From: Nitrososphaeraceae archaeon
Lineage (GTDB): Archaea > Thermoproteota > Nitrososphaeria > Nitrososphaerales > Nitrososphaeraceae
Direction of reading: 5' to 3'
Assembly: GCA_021155845.1 (NCBI GenBank)
Contig: JAJNBK010000131.1
Span: 1 to 8,708 of the forward strand
Length of the DNA stretch: 8,708 nt
The notes below the pieces were generated by a model, which was not told the DNA's origin, did not search any database, and worked only from the letters and a program-made list of their open reading frames with translations. The first letter of the stretch is position 1. Each line of letters begins with the position of its first letter. A program made the position numbers and the translations under genes. Positions 1 through 6,137 of this stretch are shown in pieces.

Positions 1-1
1 T

Positions 2-112
2 ACATTCTTTTGTAAAGTGTCTAGACATGTCTTTGTAATCAGGCATGGATTTGATCTCACACTTTTTGTGAAAGACAATATGGTCGCCATAGAAGGAAGG
101 TCTAAACAGTAA
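2..112 (+). CDS. Possible C-terminal end of an unidentified protein, cut by the window edge
   Basis: A + strand frame is open from the first bases to a TAA at 110-112, giving about 36 residues. It ends in alternating hydrophobic and charged residues (VFVIRHGFDLTLFVKDN, then MVAIEGRSKQ), which looks like beta-strands. About a third of the codons begin with G, as expected in real coding sequence, and AGA/AGG are used for arginine as elsewhere in the window. A T-rich stretch follows the stop (113-128) and could end transcription. Two minus-strand frames are also open across the same bases, so the choice of strand rests only on codon pattern and the well-placed stop. I do not recognise the family. 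Confidence 0.3.
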   Translation, partial: TFFCKVSRHVFVIRHGFDLTLFVKDNMVAIEGRSKQ

Positions 113-750
113 GTTTATTCTTATTGTTATAATCTTTGAGCATGAATCACTTTTTAGGAACTCTCCCAAAGCAAGCAACCAATATATACAAGAATATCCC
201 ACAGCAAGAAATTTGGAATTGTATAACTAATTTTAAAAGTGAATATTTTGTATATAATTTCATAAGGTGTATAAGTGAGTTGGAAACTTTCAAAAGTTAT
301 TTTCAGTTATTTGAACAAAAATAAACAGTCGATATATCACAACAGATCACTAAAGACATAGAAAATTATCATCTATTCAATCTTGTGATGTAAACGGTAA
401 ATTTAGTTTCTGAAACTTCAAGAAAAATACCGGACAAGCACATAATTTGTTTATTGCATCTAAAGACCTCCCCATGTTATCAAGACCAATTCTGCTTCTT
501 TATGTTTTTGAAATATTAGCCAATGTATTATCACTCCTTACTTTTAAGACCCAAAAGAGAGAAACGGAAATTGCTACTGCTACCATGGGCTCACTTATTT
601 CAAAGGCGCACACCATATATTATTATTATCATGGGTGCACGATCTAGTTGTAAAGGATATCAGTGCTTTCATTTAGAGATGCTTCGTTAGATGAAGGTGT
701 TATTATTTGAAATTGCTATCGCTATGTAATGGTAAAAAGATTGAAAATAA
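113..750. other. Long stretch without a convincing gene
   Basis: About 640 bases separate the left-edge fragment from the RAM-domain gene. Short open frames exist (136-324 and 447-647 on +, a short one near 600-520 on -). None has a recognisable motif, a good start context or convincing codon pattern. The 447-647 frame would begin at TTG and contains a hydrophobic stretch (RPILLLYVFEILANVL), but it ends in a run of tyrosines from a TAT repeat, which suggests chance. No tRNA, rRNA or CRISPR-like repeat was seen. Confidence 0.5.
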
Positions 751-1026
751 CTATTGCTTACTGTCTTTGTCTCTTTCTCTTTTTGGACCTTTGGACGCTA
801 TAATAATCATAGTTAAAGTATTTTTAATTCCTTCTATTTCTCTTACTTTCCTTATAACAATCTCATGTAATTGCTCTTCAGAATCCGCATTAACTTTTGC
901 GATCATATCATAAATACTTTGAACTCTATAGAATTCTGCAATCTCTGGTATCTTTTTGAATTCTTCAATGATGTTTGGTGAAAAAGGAAAATCACAATCA
1001 ATCAAGACAAATGCAGATGATGTCAA
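751..1026 (-). CDS. Stand-alone Lrp/AsnC ligand-binding (RAM) domain protein
   Basis: The 91-residue product is a complete RAM (AsnC_trans_reg) domain with no helix-turn-helix. It starts with a strand (AFVLIDCDFPF), then a helix ending in KKIPEIAEFYRVQSIYDMIAKV, which is the family's 'kiPeV...v.G.yDi...v' pattern. Next come a helix (SEEQLHEIVIRKVREIEGI) and the closing strand NTLTMIII. A basic tail follows (KGPKRERDKDSKQ). Stand-alone RAM proteins are common in archaea; the domain normally binds amino acids or other small effectors and oligomerises, often modulating full-length Lrp partners. The start is TTG at 1026: there is no in-frame ATG or GTG before the upstream stop, and homologues begin just before the first strand. 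A TATA-like box lies 25-32 nt upstream, fitting a leaderless transcript. A T-rich stretch follows the stop. No operon partner is visible. The ligand cannot be told from sequence. Confidence 0.85.
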   Translation of the reverse strand: MTSSAFVLIDCDFPFSPNIIEEFKKIPEIAEFYRVQSIYDMIAKVNADSEEQLHEIVIRKVREIEGIKNTLTMIIIASKGPKRERDKDSKQ

Positions 1027-1050
1027 GTAATAATTAGTATTATTCGTAAT

Positions 1051-1058
1051 ATTTAAAT
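1051..1058 (-). promoter_or_regulatory. TATA-like box of the RAM-domain gene
   Basis: The self-complementary octamer ATTTAAAT lies 25-32 nt before the TTG start at 1026. That is the spacing of an archaeal TATA box to a transcription start at or very near the start codon, so the mRNA would be leaderless. This also supports the TTG start. The call rests on position and composition in an AT-rich background. Confidence 0.4.
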
Positions 1059-1230
1059 GGCTATTTTTTAATATCTAATCAAAGCTATTCTCTTTTGATT
1101 GCATTGTTCTAGAATAACAGACATTTCATATATAATATATGATTCTTTTTGCAAGTTATGACACACCCTAACTAAAGAAATTGAATCATGGGGAGAGATT
1201 TTGTAGAACTCTTTATTTGAAAATAGTAGA

Positions 1231-1263
1231 GTTTTGTTCAATAGAATGTTGAGTGAACAAAAC
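1231..1263. repeat. Perfect 10-bp inverted repeat with 13-nt loop
   Basis: GTTTTGTTCA at 1231-1240 is exactly complementary to TGAACAAAAC at 1254-1263, separated by 13 bases. It lies beyond the 3' end of the MEDS gene (which ends at 1383, or ancestrally at 1349), about 90-120 nt downstream on the minus strand. It could be an RNA 3'-end hairpin or a dyad binding site. No T-run directly follows either arm, so a simple terminator is not obvious. Confidence 0.4.
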
Positions 1264-1371
1264 GCTAAATGACAAACACATAGTAAAGCGACTCTTTATA
1301 CATACTAATAATATAATATTTCATCCACATCTTTCTCAACTTAATGTTTCAATTAACTACTCTTAGCGCCT

Positions 1372-1427
1372 TGTCATGATGTTCAAGTAACTTTTGCTTT
1401 TCTATGATGTTCAAGTAAATTTTGCTT
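1372..1427. repeat. 28-bp direct tandem duplication at the 3' end of the MEDS gene
   Basis: The units 1372-1399 and 1400-1427 match at 24 of 28 positions, including the shared 15-mer ATGATGTTCAAGTAA. Since 28 is not a multiple of three, the copy shifts the reading frame of the minus-strand MEDS gene. In the shifted frame the second copy again reads KQKLLEHH and continues DKALRVVN to a TGA at 1349-1351, which looks like the original C-terminus. The four mismatches suggest the duplication is not brand new. Confidence 0.85.
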
Positions 1428-1985
1428 TGCTTCTTTTGAAAGTCTTCGATCAAAGTCTTCCTGATGATAAAAACAAAATCCTTTCAATTTCATTTTATCA
1501 TCATATTTTGTTGGTAGTGACATTTCATTTTCATATTCTATAAGTTTATCAATTCTATTAAAGTAGTAGAATGAGGCTAAATCAGCTATTACAGATATTC
1601 CGTTTTTACCAGAGCTTTGAGCCTGTTTTGCTAACTTTTCTACAAATGACATTAAATCGGTATCTGAACTAAAATATGCATCTGCAGAATCTATGATCAT
1701 AAGAGAGCCTTCTTTTTCATATTTTCTTACATCAATGATACAACCTCCATTACTACTATTATTCTCTCCTGACAATACACTTCTGACTTTCTCAGTAGTT
1801 TCATAATATGGAAGGATTAGAACAAGCTCATTGTTATCTTCAAGTTGAGTTTTAATATAGCCTGCATAAATCTGTCTTAGAGTCATCAAATCGTAATAGA
1901 CAATAATATAGTGAGCACCAGATTCGGCCTGTCTTAATTGTTTTAGAACATCACTACTATTACCAGTTATGGGATCTCTAAGCAT
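1383..1985 (-). CDS. MEDS-domain (DcmR-type sensory) protein with altered C-terminus
   Basis: The 200-residue product resembles the MEDS domain, a degenerate RecA/KaiC-like fold found in methanogen, methylotroph and thaumarchaeal sensory proteins. Features in order: the entry strand and helix (GAHYIIVYYD, residues 23-32, then a helix), a strand at 53-61 (ELVLILPYY), a Walker-B-like strand GSLMIIDS (93-100), a strand and helix at 129-150 (ISVIADLASFYY, then RIDKLIEYE), and the closing part KLKGFCFYHQEDFDRRLS (166-183). There is no Walker A loop, as usual for MEDS. The ATG start is the only good one. The last residues (RKAKVT) come from a 28-bp tandem duplication that shifted the frame; the ancestral end is probably LLEHHDKALRVVN with its stop at 1349-1351. 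Only the tail changes, so the protein may still fold. The gene stands alone, with no kinase or regulator domain attached. Its ligand or partner is unknown. Confidence 0.8.
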   Translation of the reverse strand: MLRDPITGNSSDVLKQLRQAESGAHYIIVYYDLMTLRQIYAGYIKTQLEDNNELVLILPYYETTEKVRSVLSGENNSSNGGCIIDVRKYEKEGSLMIIDSADAYFSSDTDLMSFVEKLAKQAQSSGKNGISVIADLASFYYFNRIDKLIEYENEMSLPTKYDDKMKLKGFCFYHQEDFDRRLSKEAKQNLLEHHRKAKVT

Positions 1986-2237
1986 AAGCTATATCTAAAT
2001 GATGTAGCTAATCGAATTTTAATGTTACATATACTAACAAAAGCATCTTTCAAGCAGACTTTCTTTTATTACTTTTGATTGATTGATTATGTCGATACAT
2101 GACCTCGTTCAATATAATCTATTTCTTCTTCTTTTCTTGCCTAAAATTAATCTAAGCAAAACTCTTCGCCATAAATAAGTAACTTTTAAAAAGAACAAAA
2201 TTATATTATCAAATGCGTTTACTCCTAATCTTATATT

Positions 2238-2508
2238 CTAAACCAAAATGTTTTTCTTAAAAATATTATATTGTGCTATCTCATCTAATTTTTTACCTTC
2301 TTTTATCAAATAAAGTTGTGTATTATGATCGTTGATTATCTTTGGCCATATGAAATACGCCTTGATTATGTTTTTACTATGCTGGCTTATACCTTGGCAA
2401 CTTTGAATTTGTAATATGTGGATAGTTGCAGCAGCACACAAATGCTATTTTCAGTTTAGATTTTTCTATGTGCTGTACATACTCCAATTGATTAAGTCTG
2501 TTATCCAT
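2238..2508 (-). pseudogene. Doubtful decayed ORF, perhaps a small DNA-binding protein
   Basis: Two overlapping minus-strand frames might be parts of one decayed gene. One begins at ATG 2508 (MDNRLNQLEYVQHIEKSKLK) and stops at 2377. The other (2238-2441) would need a TTG start and reads GISQHSKNIIKAYFIWPK, then LYLIKEGKKLDEIAQYN. The second loosely resembles the short archaeal winged-helix pattern (helix, 'KAY', then 'Y.lt.kGkk.L.'), with the middle of the domain missing. Neither frame is convincing alone, and the resemblance is weak. It may be chance in AT-rich DNA. Confidence 0.2.
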
Positions 2509-2672
2509 CGCTGCAGTTTCTTTTGTTCTATTTGCCTGCCAAAGCATAACTCAACAAACTATCACGGAATCTTTTTATTTTTATAAGATTCTTACCTGTA
2601 GATATTTCTATTTTTTAATATTTTAACAGTTAGGAAGCATTCAATAATACTGCTACTAACTATCAGAAATTC

Positions 2673-2689
2673 CTGTTTATTATAAACAG
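2673..2689. repeat. 17-bp dyad CTGTTTAT-T-ATAAACAG
   Basis: Two perfect 8-bp arms are separated by one base. This is the shape of a dimeric regulator operator, but no promoter or gene start sits convincingly beside it. A dyad of this size is not very unlikely by chance in 8.7 kb. Confidence 0.3.
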
Positions 2690-2855
2690 CATATATCTCC
2701 ATGACAGAGTTGATTATGAGTAGAGATACTTCTTTAGTTACTTATATAGTAATCAATCATGTGTCTACTATGCTAGCCCTGCCTTACTTTAACTACATGT
2801 TTATAAAAGTCGTTTTAAATACCATGCTAAGAATCCGATACTCAGATACCATATT

Positions 2856-2871
2856 AAAAAAAATAAAAAAA
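2856..2871 (-). terminator. T-run terminator downstream of the second MEDS gene
   Basis: On the minus strand an uninterrupted series of T runs (T7-A-T8) begins about 40 nt after the stop at 2913. Archaeal RNA polymerase terminates at such oligo-T tracts without needing a hairpin. The position fits the end of the MEDS transcript. Confidence 0.45.
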
Positions 2872-2912
2872 GTTTTGAAAGTCGTGCTGATATAGATAAC
2901 ATAAAAATTAAA

Positions 2913-3356
2913 TTAAATTGTAAATATTACACTCTTATGTCTTGATGTATATATTGCAAAGCTATGCGCATCAACGAATTCTTTGCTTTCAGAGTTTATC
3001 TTTAGATAGTAATTCATAATGTCTGTATCCCACACTTCTGGAAAACGTATATCATAAGCACAAAGGATAGATATTGGTAATGAGGGTTTTCTCTCAAGTA
3101 CATACTCCAATTTGAGCCATTGTTCTACAAGACCCTGTGAAAGAAAATGGGAAGATAAGTCAGATGCCATTCTAAACCCTTTTTTGCCCTTAGAAATAAA
3201 CATGTCAGAAACAGATTTAGTAGTGTTTATCCAGTTTTCAATATCTGGATTATCTGTATTCTTGTACAAGTCTTCCCCTCTTATTATAATAAGACTACCG
3301 TTACCTTGTTCTTCTTCTTTTTCATAATATCGTGTATTAATTCCATACTTCTGCAT
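2913..3356 (-). pseudogene. Second MEDS-domain protein, C-terminal part after an in-frame stop
   Basis: This 147-codon stretch lies in the same frame as the piece at 3369-3569 and continues it after a TAA: ...SID-stop-VRNAMQKYGIN... It carries the rest of the MEDS domain: a strand with the Walker-B-like position degenerate (GSLIIIRGEDLY), a helix (IENWINTTKSVSDMFISKGK), then GFRMASDLSSHFL and EQWLKLEYVLERK followed by ISILCAYDIRFPEVWD, the typical closing 'LE..le.......lCaYD' pattern. Translation could restart at the ATG at 3356, but the product would lack the first strands and helix of the fold. It differs strongly from the MEDS protein at 1383-1985, so it is not a recent duplicate. Function was presumably sensory; the ligand is unknown. 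Confidence 0.7.
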
Positions 3357-3368
3357 AGCATTTCTTAC

Positions 3369-3569
3369 TTAATCAATTGATTCTGTTGCTGTAGCATAGA
3401 CGACTCCCCAATTATTCTCTAGCCCTGATTTAACAAAAGCAAAGTGAATCATTTGCATTTCTTCTTTGGATGAAAAATATACACAGCCATGTTCACCAAC
3501 TTTTAAATTATTTAGAAACTGTTCTGGTGGAATATTAATCCTATTCCTTGATTCACTTAGTCTGACCAT
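3369..3569 (-). pseudogene. Second MEDS-domain protein, N-terminal part
   Basis: 66 residues from ATG 3569 to TAA 3369-3371. It holds the N-terminal MEDS strand and helix (VGEHGCVYFSSKEEMQMIHF, then a strand WGVVYATATESID). The stop falls where homologues continue into the next helix, and the next codons (VRNAMQKYG) carry on in the same frame without any gap. One base change turns the TAA into a sense codon such as TCA (Ser), TAC/TAT (Tyr) or GAA (Glu). With the downstream part the gene would be 219 codons, close to the other MEDS gene. Upstream is AT-rich, with TTTAACTA 22-29 nt before the ATG as a possible TATA box. The break is either a true nonsense mutation or a base-call error. Confidence 0.7.
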
Positions 3570-3770
3570 ATTTTATTATAATTTTAACAATAGTTAAAGA
3601 TGTTAATAGCCTTAATGGATAGATTTGTACACAAAACATCTGCTGCTGGTTTTATACGCTTTTTATAAAATAATAGGTTTTGGCTCAGAAACATATACAA
3701 TAGTGTTTTGAAAAGTTATCTAAATTACATGTCCTTGTTTTGTCTCTCCTTTTTTATTTTGAATATATAT

Positions 3771-4085
3771 ATGTCTAGTTCTTCTGATTGTGTTTACTAT
3801 AGCTTATCCTTTTGCATCCATAGTAAAAGTTGCTCATGGTACAATTTTGTCTTCTGATATGATTTCTCTGCAGGCTGGCTCTGATGTTCTTTTGTTTGCC
3901 ATAGATTTTTGTGCTATTTACTGTCTATTCTTAGCACTTTTTCGGGTATAGGGTTGATTATAACTTGCATTATCTCTATAGGTGGAGGTATGTATTTAGG
4001 CGGCGGATCTATTATTCTCATTGTATATATACTTATTATGCTCCACTGCCATCATCATCGTCATCATCTTCTTCTTGAGTGTTAG
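3771..4085 (+). pseudogene. Frameshifted remnant of a small membrane protein
   Basis: Two + strand frames together read like a membrane protein of three or four helices. The first, open from about 3763 to TAG 3949-3951, gives LVLLIVFTIAYPFASIVKV, then ILSSDMISLQAGSDVLLF, then AIDFCAIYCLFLALF. The second gives SGIGLIITCIISIGGGMYLG and GGSIILIVYIL, running into the neighbouring gene's tail. Adding one T to the T run at 3938-3942 joins them as ...CLFLALFSGIGLIITCI... The ATG at 3771 is in yet another frame, so at least one more shift or a lost start is needed. G-starting codons are frequent, as in real genes. It is convergent with the NodB-like gene and overlaps its last codons. I do not recognise the family with certainty. 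Confidence 0.4.
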
Positions 4086-4746
4086 ATTCTGAGAGTTCAT
4101 TGTTATTGCCTTCAGAATCTTCCTCCTGCTCACCATTATCAAACCCAATATCGGCATCATTGTCTTCTAACTCTAATCCCATATCATCTTCTTCTGCATC
4201 ATCGTCATCATCTGATACAGCTTCTGTTTGCATTGTTGGTCCAATGTGATTTATAGTTGATGGTCCAATGTACCTTATATACAATTGATGAGTACTTTCG
4301 TCATATCCTAAGTCTGCCATAGTCAGTACTGTAAAACCATTATCATACAAATATTTCATTTCTGCATCAAATAAATTCACACTAGTGCTATCAGGTGTTA
4401 TATTATGATCTAGATCATGATATGCTATTATAGGAATAGCCCTTATAATTCCATCTCCATTGAAATTCTCTTGGCTATTGACAGCTTTCACAAACTCTTC
4501 AAATATTAACTGATCATTACCAAAGTATTCTTTATCTGCATTACTATGACTCCATTCTTTAATGGAGTATCTATTTGCATAGGTCAACGTACCAGCATCG
4601 GAATATGTTCTACAATCAGTCTGTGTATTTGATTTGTATCCATTTTCCTCTTCCTCCTGCTGATTCCATCCATCGCAATTCAAGTACATCAGTTTAGAAA
4701 AACCAGTAATAGCAAAATCATAATATTTTGCAATAGTATCAATCAC
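4036..4746 (-). CDS. NodB-like protein, C-terminal part with acidic tail
   Basis: 236 codons from a GTG at 4746 that overlaps the stop of the upstream piece (GTGA). It begins with DTIAKYYDFAITGFSKLMYL, typical of the second half of thaumarchaeal polysaccharide-deacetylase-like proteins. Then come TDCRTYSDAGTLTYANRYSI (43-62), the strand and histidine AIPIIAYHDLDHN (103-115), and EMKYLYDNGFTVLTMADLGY (129-148), which closes the barrel. Residues 178-233 are roughly half Asp/Glu, with runs of five and six Asp. On the upper strand this is a CATCAT-type low-complexity tract. If the protein reaches the cell surface, the tail would be extracellular and could bind cations. Whether this part is made alone is doubtful: it lacks the signal anchor and the first half of the NodB fold. 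The GTGA overlap would allow coupled translation. Confidence 0.65.
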   Translation of the reverse strand: MIDTIAKYYDFAITGFSKLMYLNCDGWNQQEEEENGYKSNTQTDCRTYSDAGTLTYANRYSIKEWSHSNADKEYFGNDQLIFEEFVKAVNSQENFNGDGIIRAIPIIAYHDLDHNITPDSTSVNLFDAEMKYLYDNGFTVLTMADLGYDESTHQLYIRYIGPSTINHIGPTMQTEAVSDDDDDAEEDDMGLELEDNDADIGFDNGEQEEDSEGNNNELSESNTQEEDDDDDDGSGA

Positions 4747-5138
4747 AGTTCCAATTCGCTAGCAGATAGTGTAGTAAGGTCTTTATGGTTCAAAGACTTT
4801 GCTCCTATATTATGTCCATCATTATATAATGTCTCTATATCCTGCCATGTCATATGTGAATTATCTTTGTCTGAATTTATCCAGTTACATACTACAAAGA
4901 AACTGGCCTTAAATCCATATTTGTCTAAAATTGGTTTGGCTTCGGTATATTGGCTTTTTGGTGCATTGCCAAAAGTTAGAATAACTACTTTATTACTAGT
5001 GCTCTCTCTTTGTTGAATTTCTAATTGTCCAAAGGTTGTAATTGGTAAAGAAAATCCAATCATGATAGTTATGAATGCACCCATAAAAATAATAATCGAA
5101 GAAACTAAAGGTCCAAAGCTCCCTATAATTTTTGACAC
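4743..5138 (-). CDS. NodB-like (polysaccharide deacetylase fold) protein, N-terminal part
   Basis: 131 residues from GTG 5138. Residues 10-36 form a membrane anchor or signal (LVSSIIIFMGAFITIMIGF). The NodB domain then starts with KVVILTFGNAPKSQYTEAKP (50-69), KYGFKASFFVVCNWI (73-87), MTWQDIETLYNDGHNIGAKS (96-115) and LNHKDLTTLSASELE. A standard NodB enzyme has TFDDG and HS/TxxH metal and catalytic motifs; here these are TFGNA and KSLNH, so the Asp pair and the first His are gone. I recall similar loss in other thaumarchaeal members, so it may be a binding protein rather than an enzyme. The frame ends right after SELE, where homologues continue for about 30-40 residues before the 'IAKYYDFA' found in the next frame. 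A piece has therefore been deleted and the frame lost. A good TATA box supports the GTG start. Confidence 0.7.
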   Translation of the reverse strand: MSKIIGSFGPLVSSIIIFMGAFITIMIGFSLPITTFGQLEIQQRESTSNKVVILTFGNAPKSQYTEAKPILDKYGFKASFFVVCNWINSDKDNSHMTWQDIETLYNDGHNIGAKSLNHKDLTTLSASELEL

Positions 5139-5163
5139 AATATATATGCACCCAATAGCAGGA

Positions 5164-5171
5164 TATTTATA
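5164..5171 (-). promoter_or_regulatory. TATA box of the NodB-like gene
   Basis: TATAAATA on the minus strand sits 26-33 nt before the GTG at 5138. This is ideal spacing for a leaderless archaeal transcript starting at the start codon, and it is the best promoter match in the window. It suggests the gene may still be transcribed despite its broken frame. Confidence 0.5.
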
Positions 5172-5392
5172 CTATTTGACAGAAAAATTTAAGCAAGTGA
5201 CACTACTCTGTAGAGGAAACAAGAAACAGCGGTAAGAAAAGACATAACGATAGTTTATGTAGTGCTTTTTATGTTCCTTTCTTTTCTCAATTTCCCTATT
5301 ATCTACAGATAATAACTCTTTATGATTGCTCATTACTTTTTCTCATCTATAAACTAAGAGTTAATCTAATAAATTGAAATTAAAAATAAAAA

Positions 5393-5741
5393 TTATGATT
5401 CTTTGGATTCTCCTTCTTTAATAAATAAAGGTTCAGAAGAACAATATTTTCCAACATATGTCTCCTTCTTTTGATTAGAATAGTCAGATTCCATACTTAA
5501 GATGTCTACATCATAATTGATTTGTTCAATGTGGACAAGGATATCATCTTTTGATGAAAGTTTACCAACTTCTATCTTAAATTAATTTTGATTCTTGGAA
5601 CATCTCCAGCAGGTGACTCGACTTCAAAATCAGAATATGTTAATTTGAGGTTTGCATTAATATTACCGTTATTTTCTTCTATGTATCTAATAATATCGTT
5701 TTAGTTCTTTTGTTACATACCTGCGTACTCAAATTATTCAT
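5393..5741 (-). pseudogene. Unrecognised small gene broken by several frameshifts
   Basis: Three minus-strand frames join into one protein of about 115 residues. It starts at ATG 5741 (MNNLSTQV), moves to VTKEL, then to NDIIRYIEENNGNINANLKL with YSDFEVESPAGDVPRIKIN, then to FKIEVGKLSSKDDILVHIEQ, INYDVDILSMESDYSNQKKE and a C-terminus CSSEPLFIKEGESKES, stop 5393-5395. Removing one A from the A run near 5698 gives KELNDIIRYI, and adding one T near 5578-5582 gives KINFKIEVGK, so both shifts are single-base homopolymer changes. A third shift lies near 5717-5720. The charged, beta-rich sequence with no membrane segment suggests a soluble protein. I do not know the family. It is co-directional with the NodB-like gene (254 nt upstream of it) and with the PH-like gene behind it. 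Confidence 0.6.
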
Positions 5742-5882
5742 TTTGTTGTATGTAATAGCAGATAATCACTATTCTACAGCGCTCTGACTTATTTCTATCT
5801 TATTCCTCAAGTTCAATAATCTTTATTATTACATTTCTGATAACAAATAGGTAGTAATCTAGTTGTTTTTAGCATTAAGAAG

Positions 5883-6137
5883 CTACCAAAAGATGAATTC
5901 AAACGAATCAATCATCTTTTGTACAGCAGAAAGATAAATCGAGTATTTTGTTGGTTCTGCTCGATACAAAATATGATATGCAGTATTTTCTTTTATTATA
6001 ACAATACACAGCGTTTTACGTCCGCTTTCACTATACACTAATCTATATGCTGGCATATCTGCAATGATAGTTGGTGTTGATTCTATAAGGAGAAAATCAC
6101 TATATTTATTTTTGGAGTGCTTAATATTAAGCTGCAC
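5883..6137 (-). pseudogene. C-terminal end of the PsbP-like domain after a frameshift
   Basis: This frame carries the missing second half of the PsbP-like domain of the upstream gene: NIKHSKNKYSDFLLIESTPT, then MPAYRLVYSESGRKTLCIVI, then AYHILYRAEPTKYSIYLSAV and QKMIDSFEFIFW. The patterns 'LiEStPt..a..PAyrlvY', 'aY.i.y.aepdkYs.yl' and 'qkMIdSFe' are those remembered from archaeal PsbP-like proteins. Inserting one G near 6137 (ATGTG to ATGGTG) joins the frames as ALEHMVQLNIKHSKNKYSDF. A separate start at the GTG 6137 is formally possible, but half a PsbP domain is unlikely to be a gene of its own. Confidence 0.75.

Larger units (their letters stand above)
1027..1348. other. Intergenic region between the RAM and MEDS genes
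   Basis: Only short chance frames are present. The region holds the RAM promoter, an AT-only dyad (TCATATAT-A-ATATATGA at 1126-1142) and the 10-bp hairpin at 1231-1263. No gene is supported. Confidence 0.5.
2509..2912. other. Intergenic stretch with hairpins and an A/T run, no supported gene
   Basis: The only frame of any length (2701-2895, +) shows no motif and ends in a lysine run made by A-tracts. The region holds the dyad at 2673-2689, a 7-bp inverted repeat (GAATCTT/AAGATTC, 2567-2591) and the T-run downstream of the second MEDS gene at 2856-2871. Confidence 0.45.

Noticed and set aside
136..324. 62-codon + strand frame
   Set aside because: No motif, no promoter or ribosome site, and composition typical of random AT-rich DNA.
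447..647. 66-codon + strand frame with a hydrophobic stretch
   Set aside because: TTG start, no family resemblance, ends in Tyr residues from a TAT repeat, and shorter frames compete on the other strand.
707..913. Frame on + opposite the RAM gene
   Set aside because: It is the reverse complement of a well-supported RAM-domain gene.
1126..1142. 17-bp dyad TCATATAT-A-ATATATGA
   Set aside because: Made only of alternating A/T apart from the ends; expected by chance in this composition and not near a gene start.
2701..2895. 64-codon + strand frame
   Set aside because: Its C-terminal lysine run comes from the A tract that serves as terminator on the other strand; no domain pattern.
3112..3327. 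Frame on + opposite the second MEDS gene
   Set aside because: It is antisense to a recognisable MEDS domain.
2913..3569. Stop-codon recoding (e.g. pyrrolysine-like readthrough) in the MEDS gene
   Set aside because: The codon is TAA, not TAG or TGA, no supporting RNA structure was seen, and other genes nearby are simply broken.
4045..4075. CATCAT repeat as a possible regulatory or CRISPR-like repeat
   Set aside because: It is the coding sequence of the poly-Asp tail read on the other strand.
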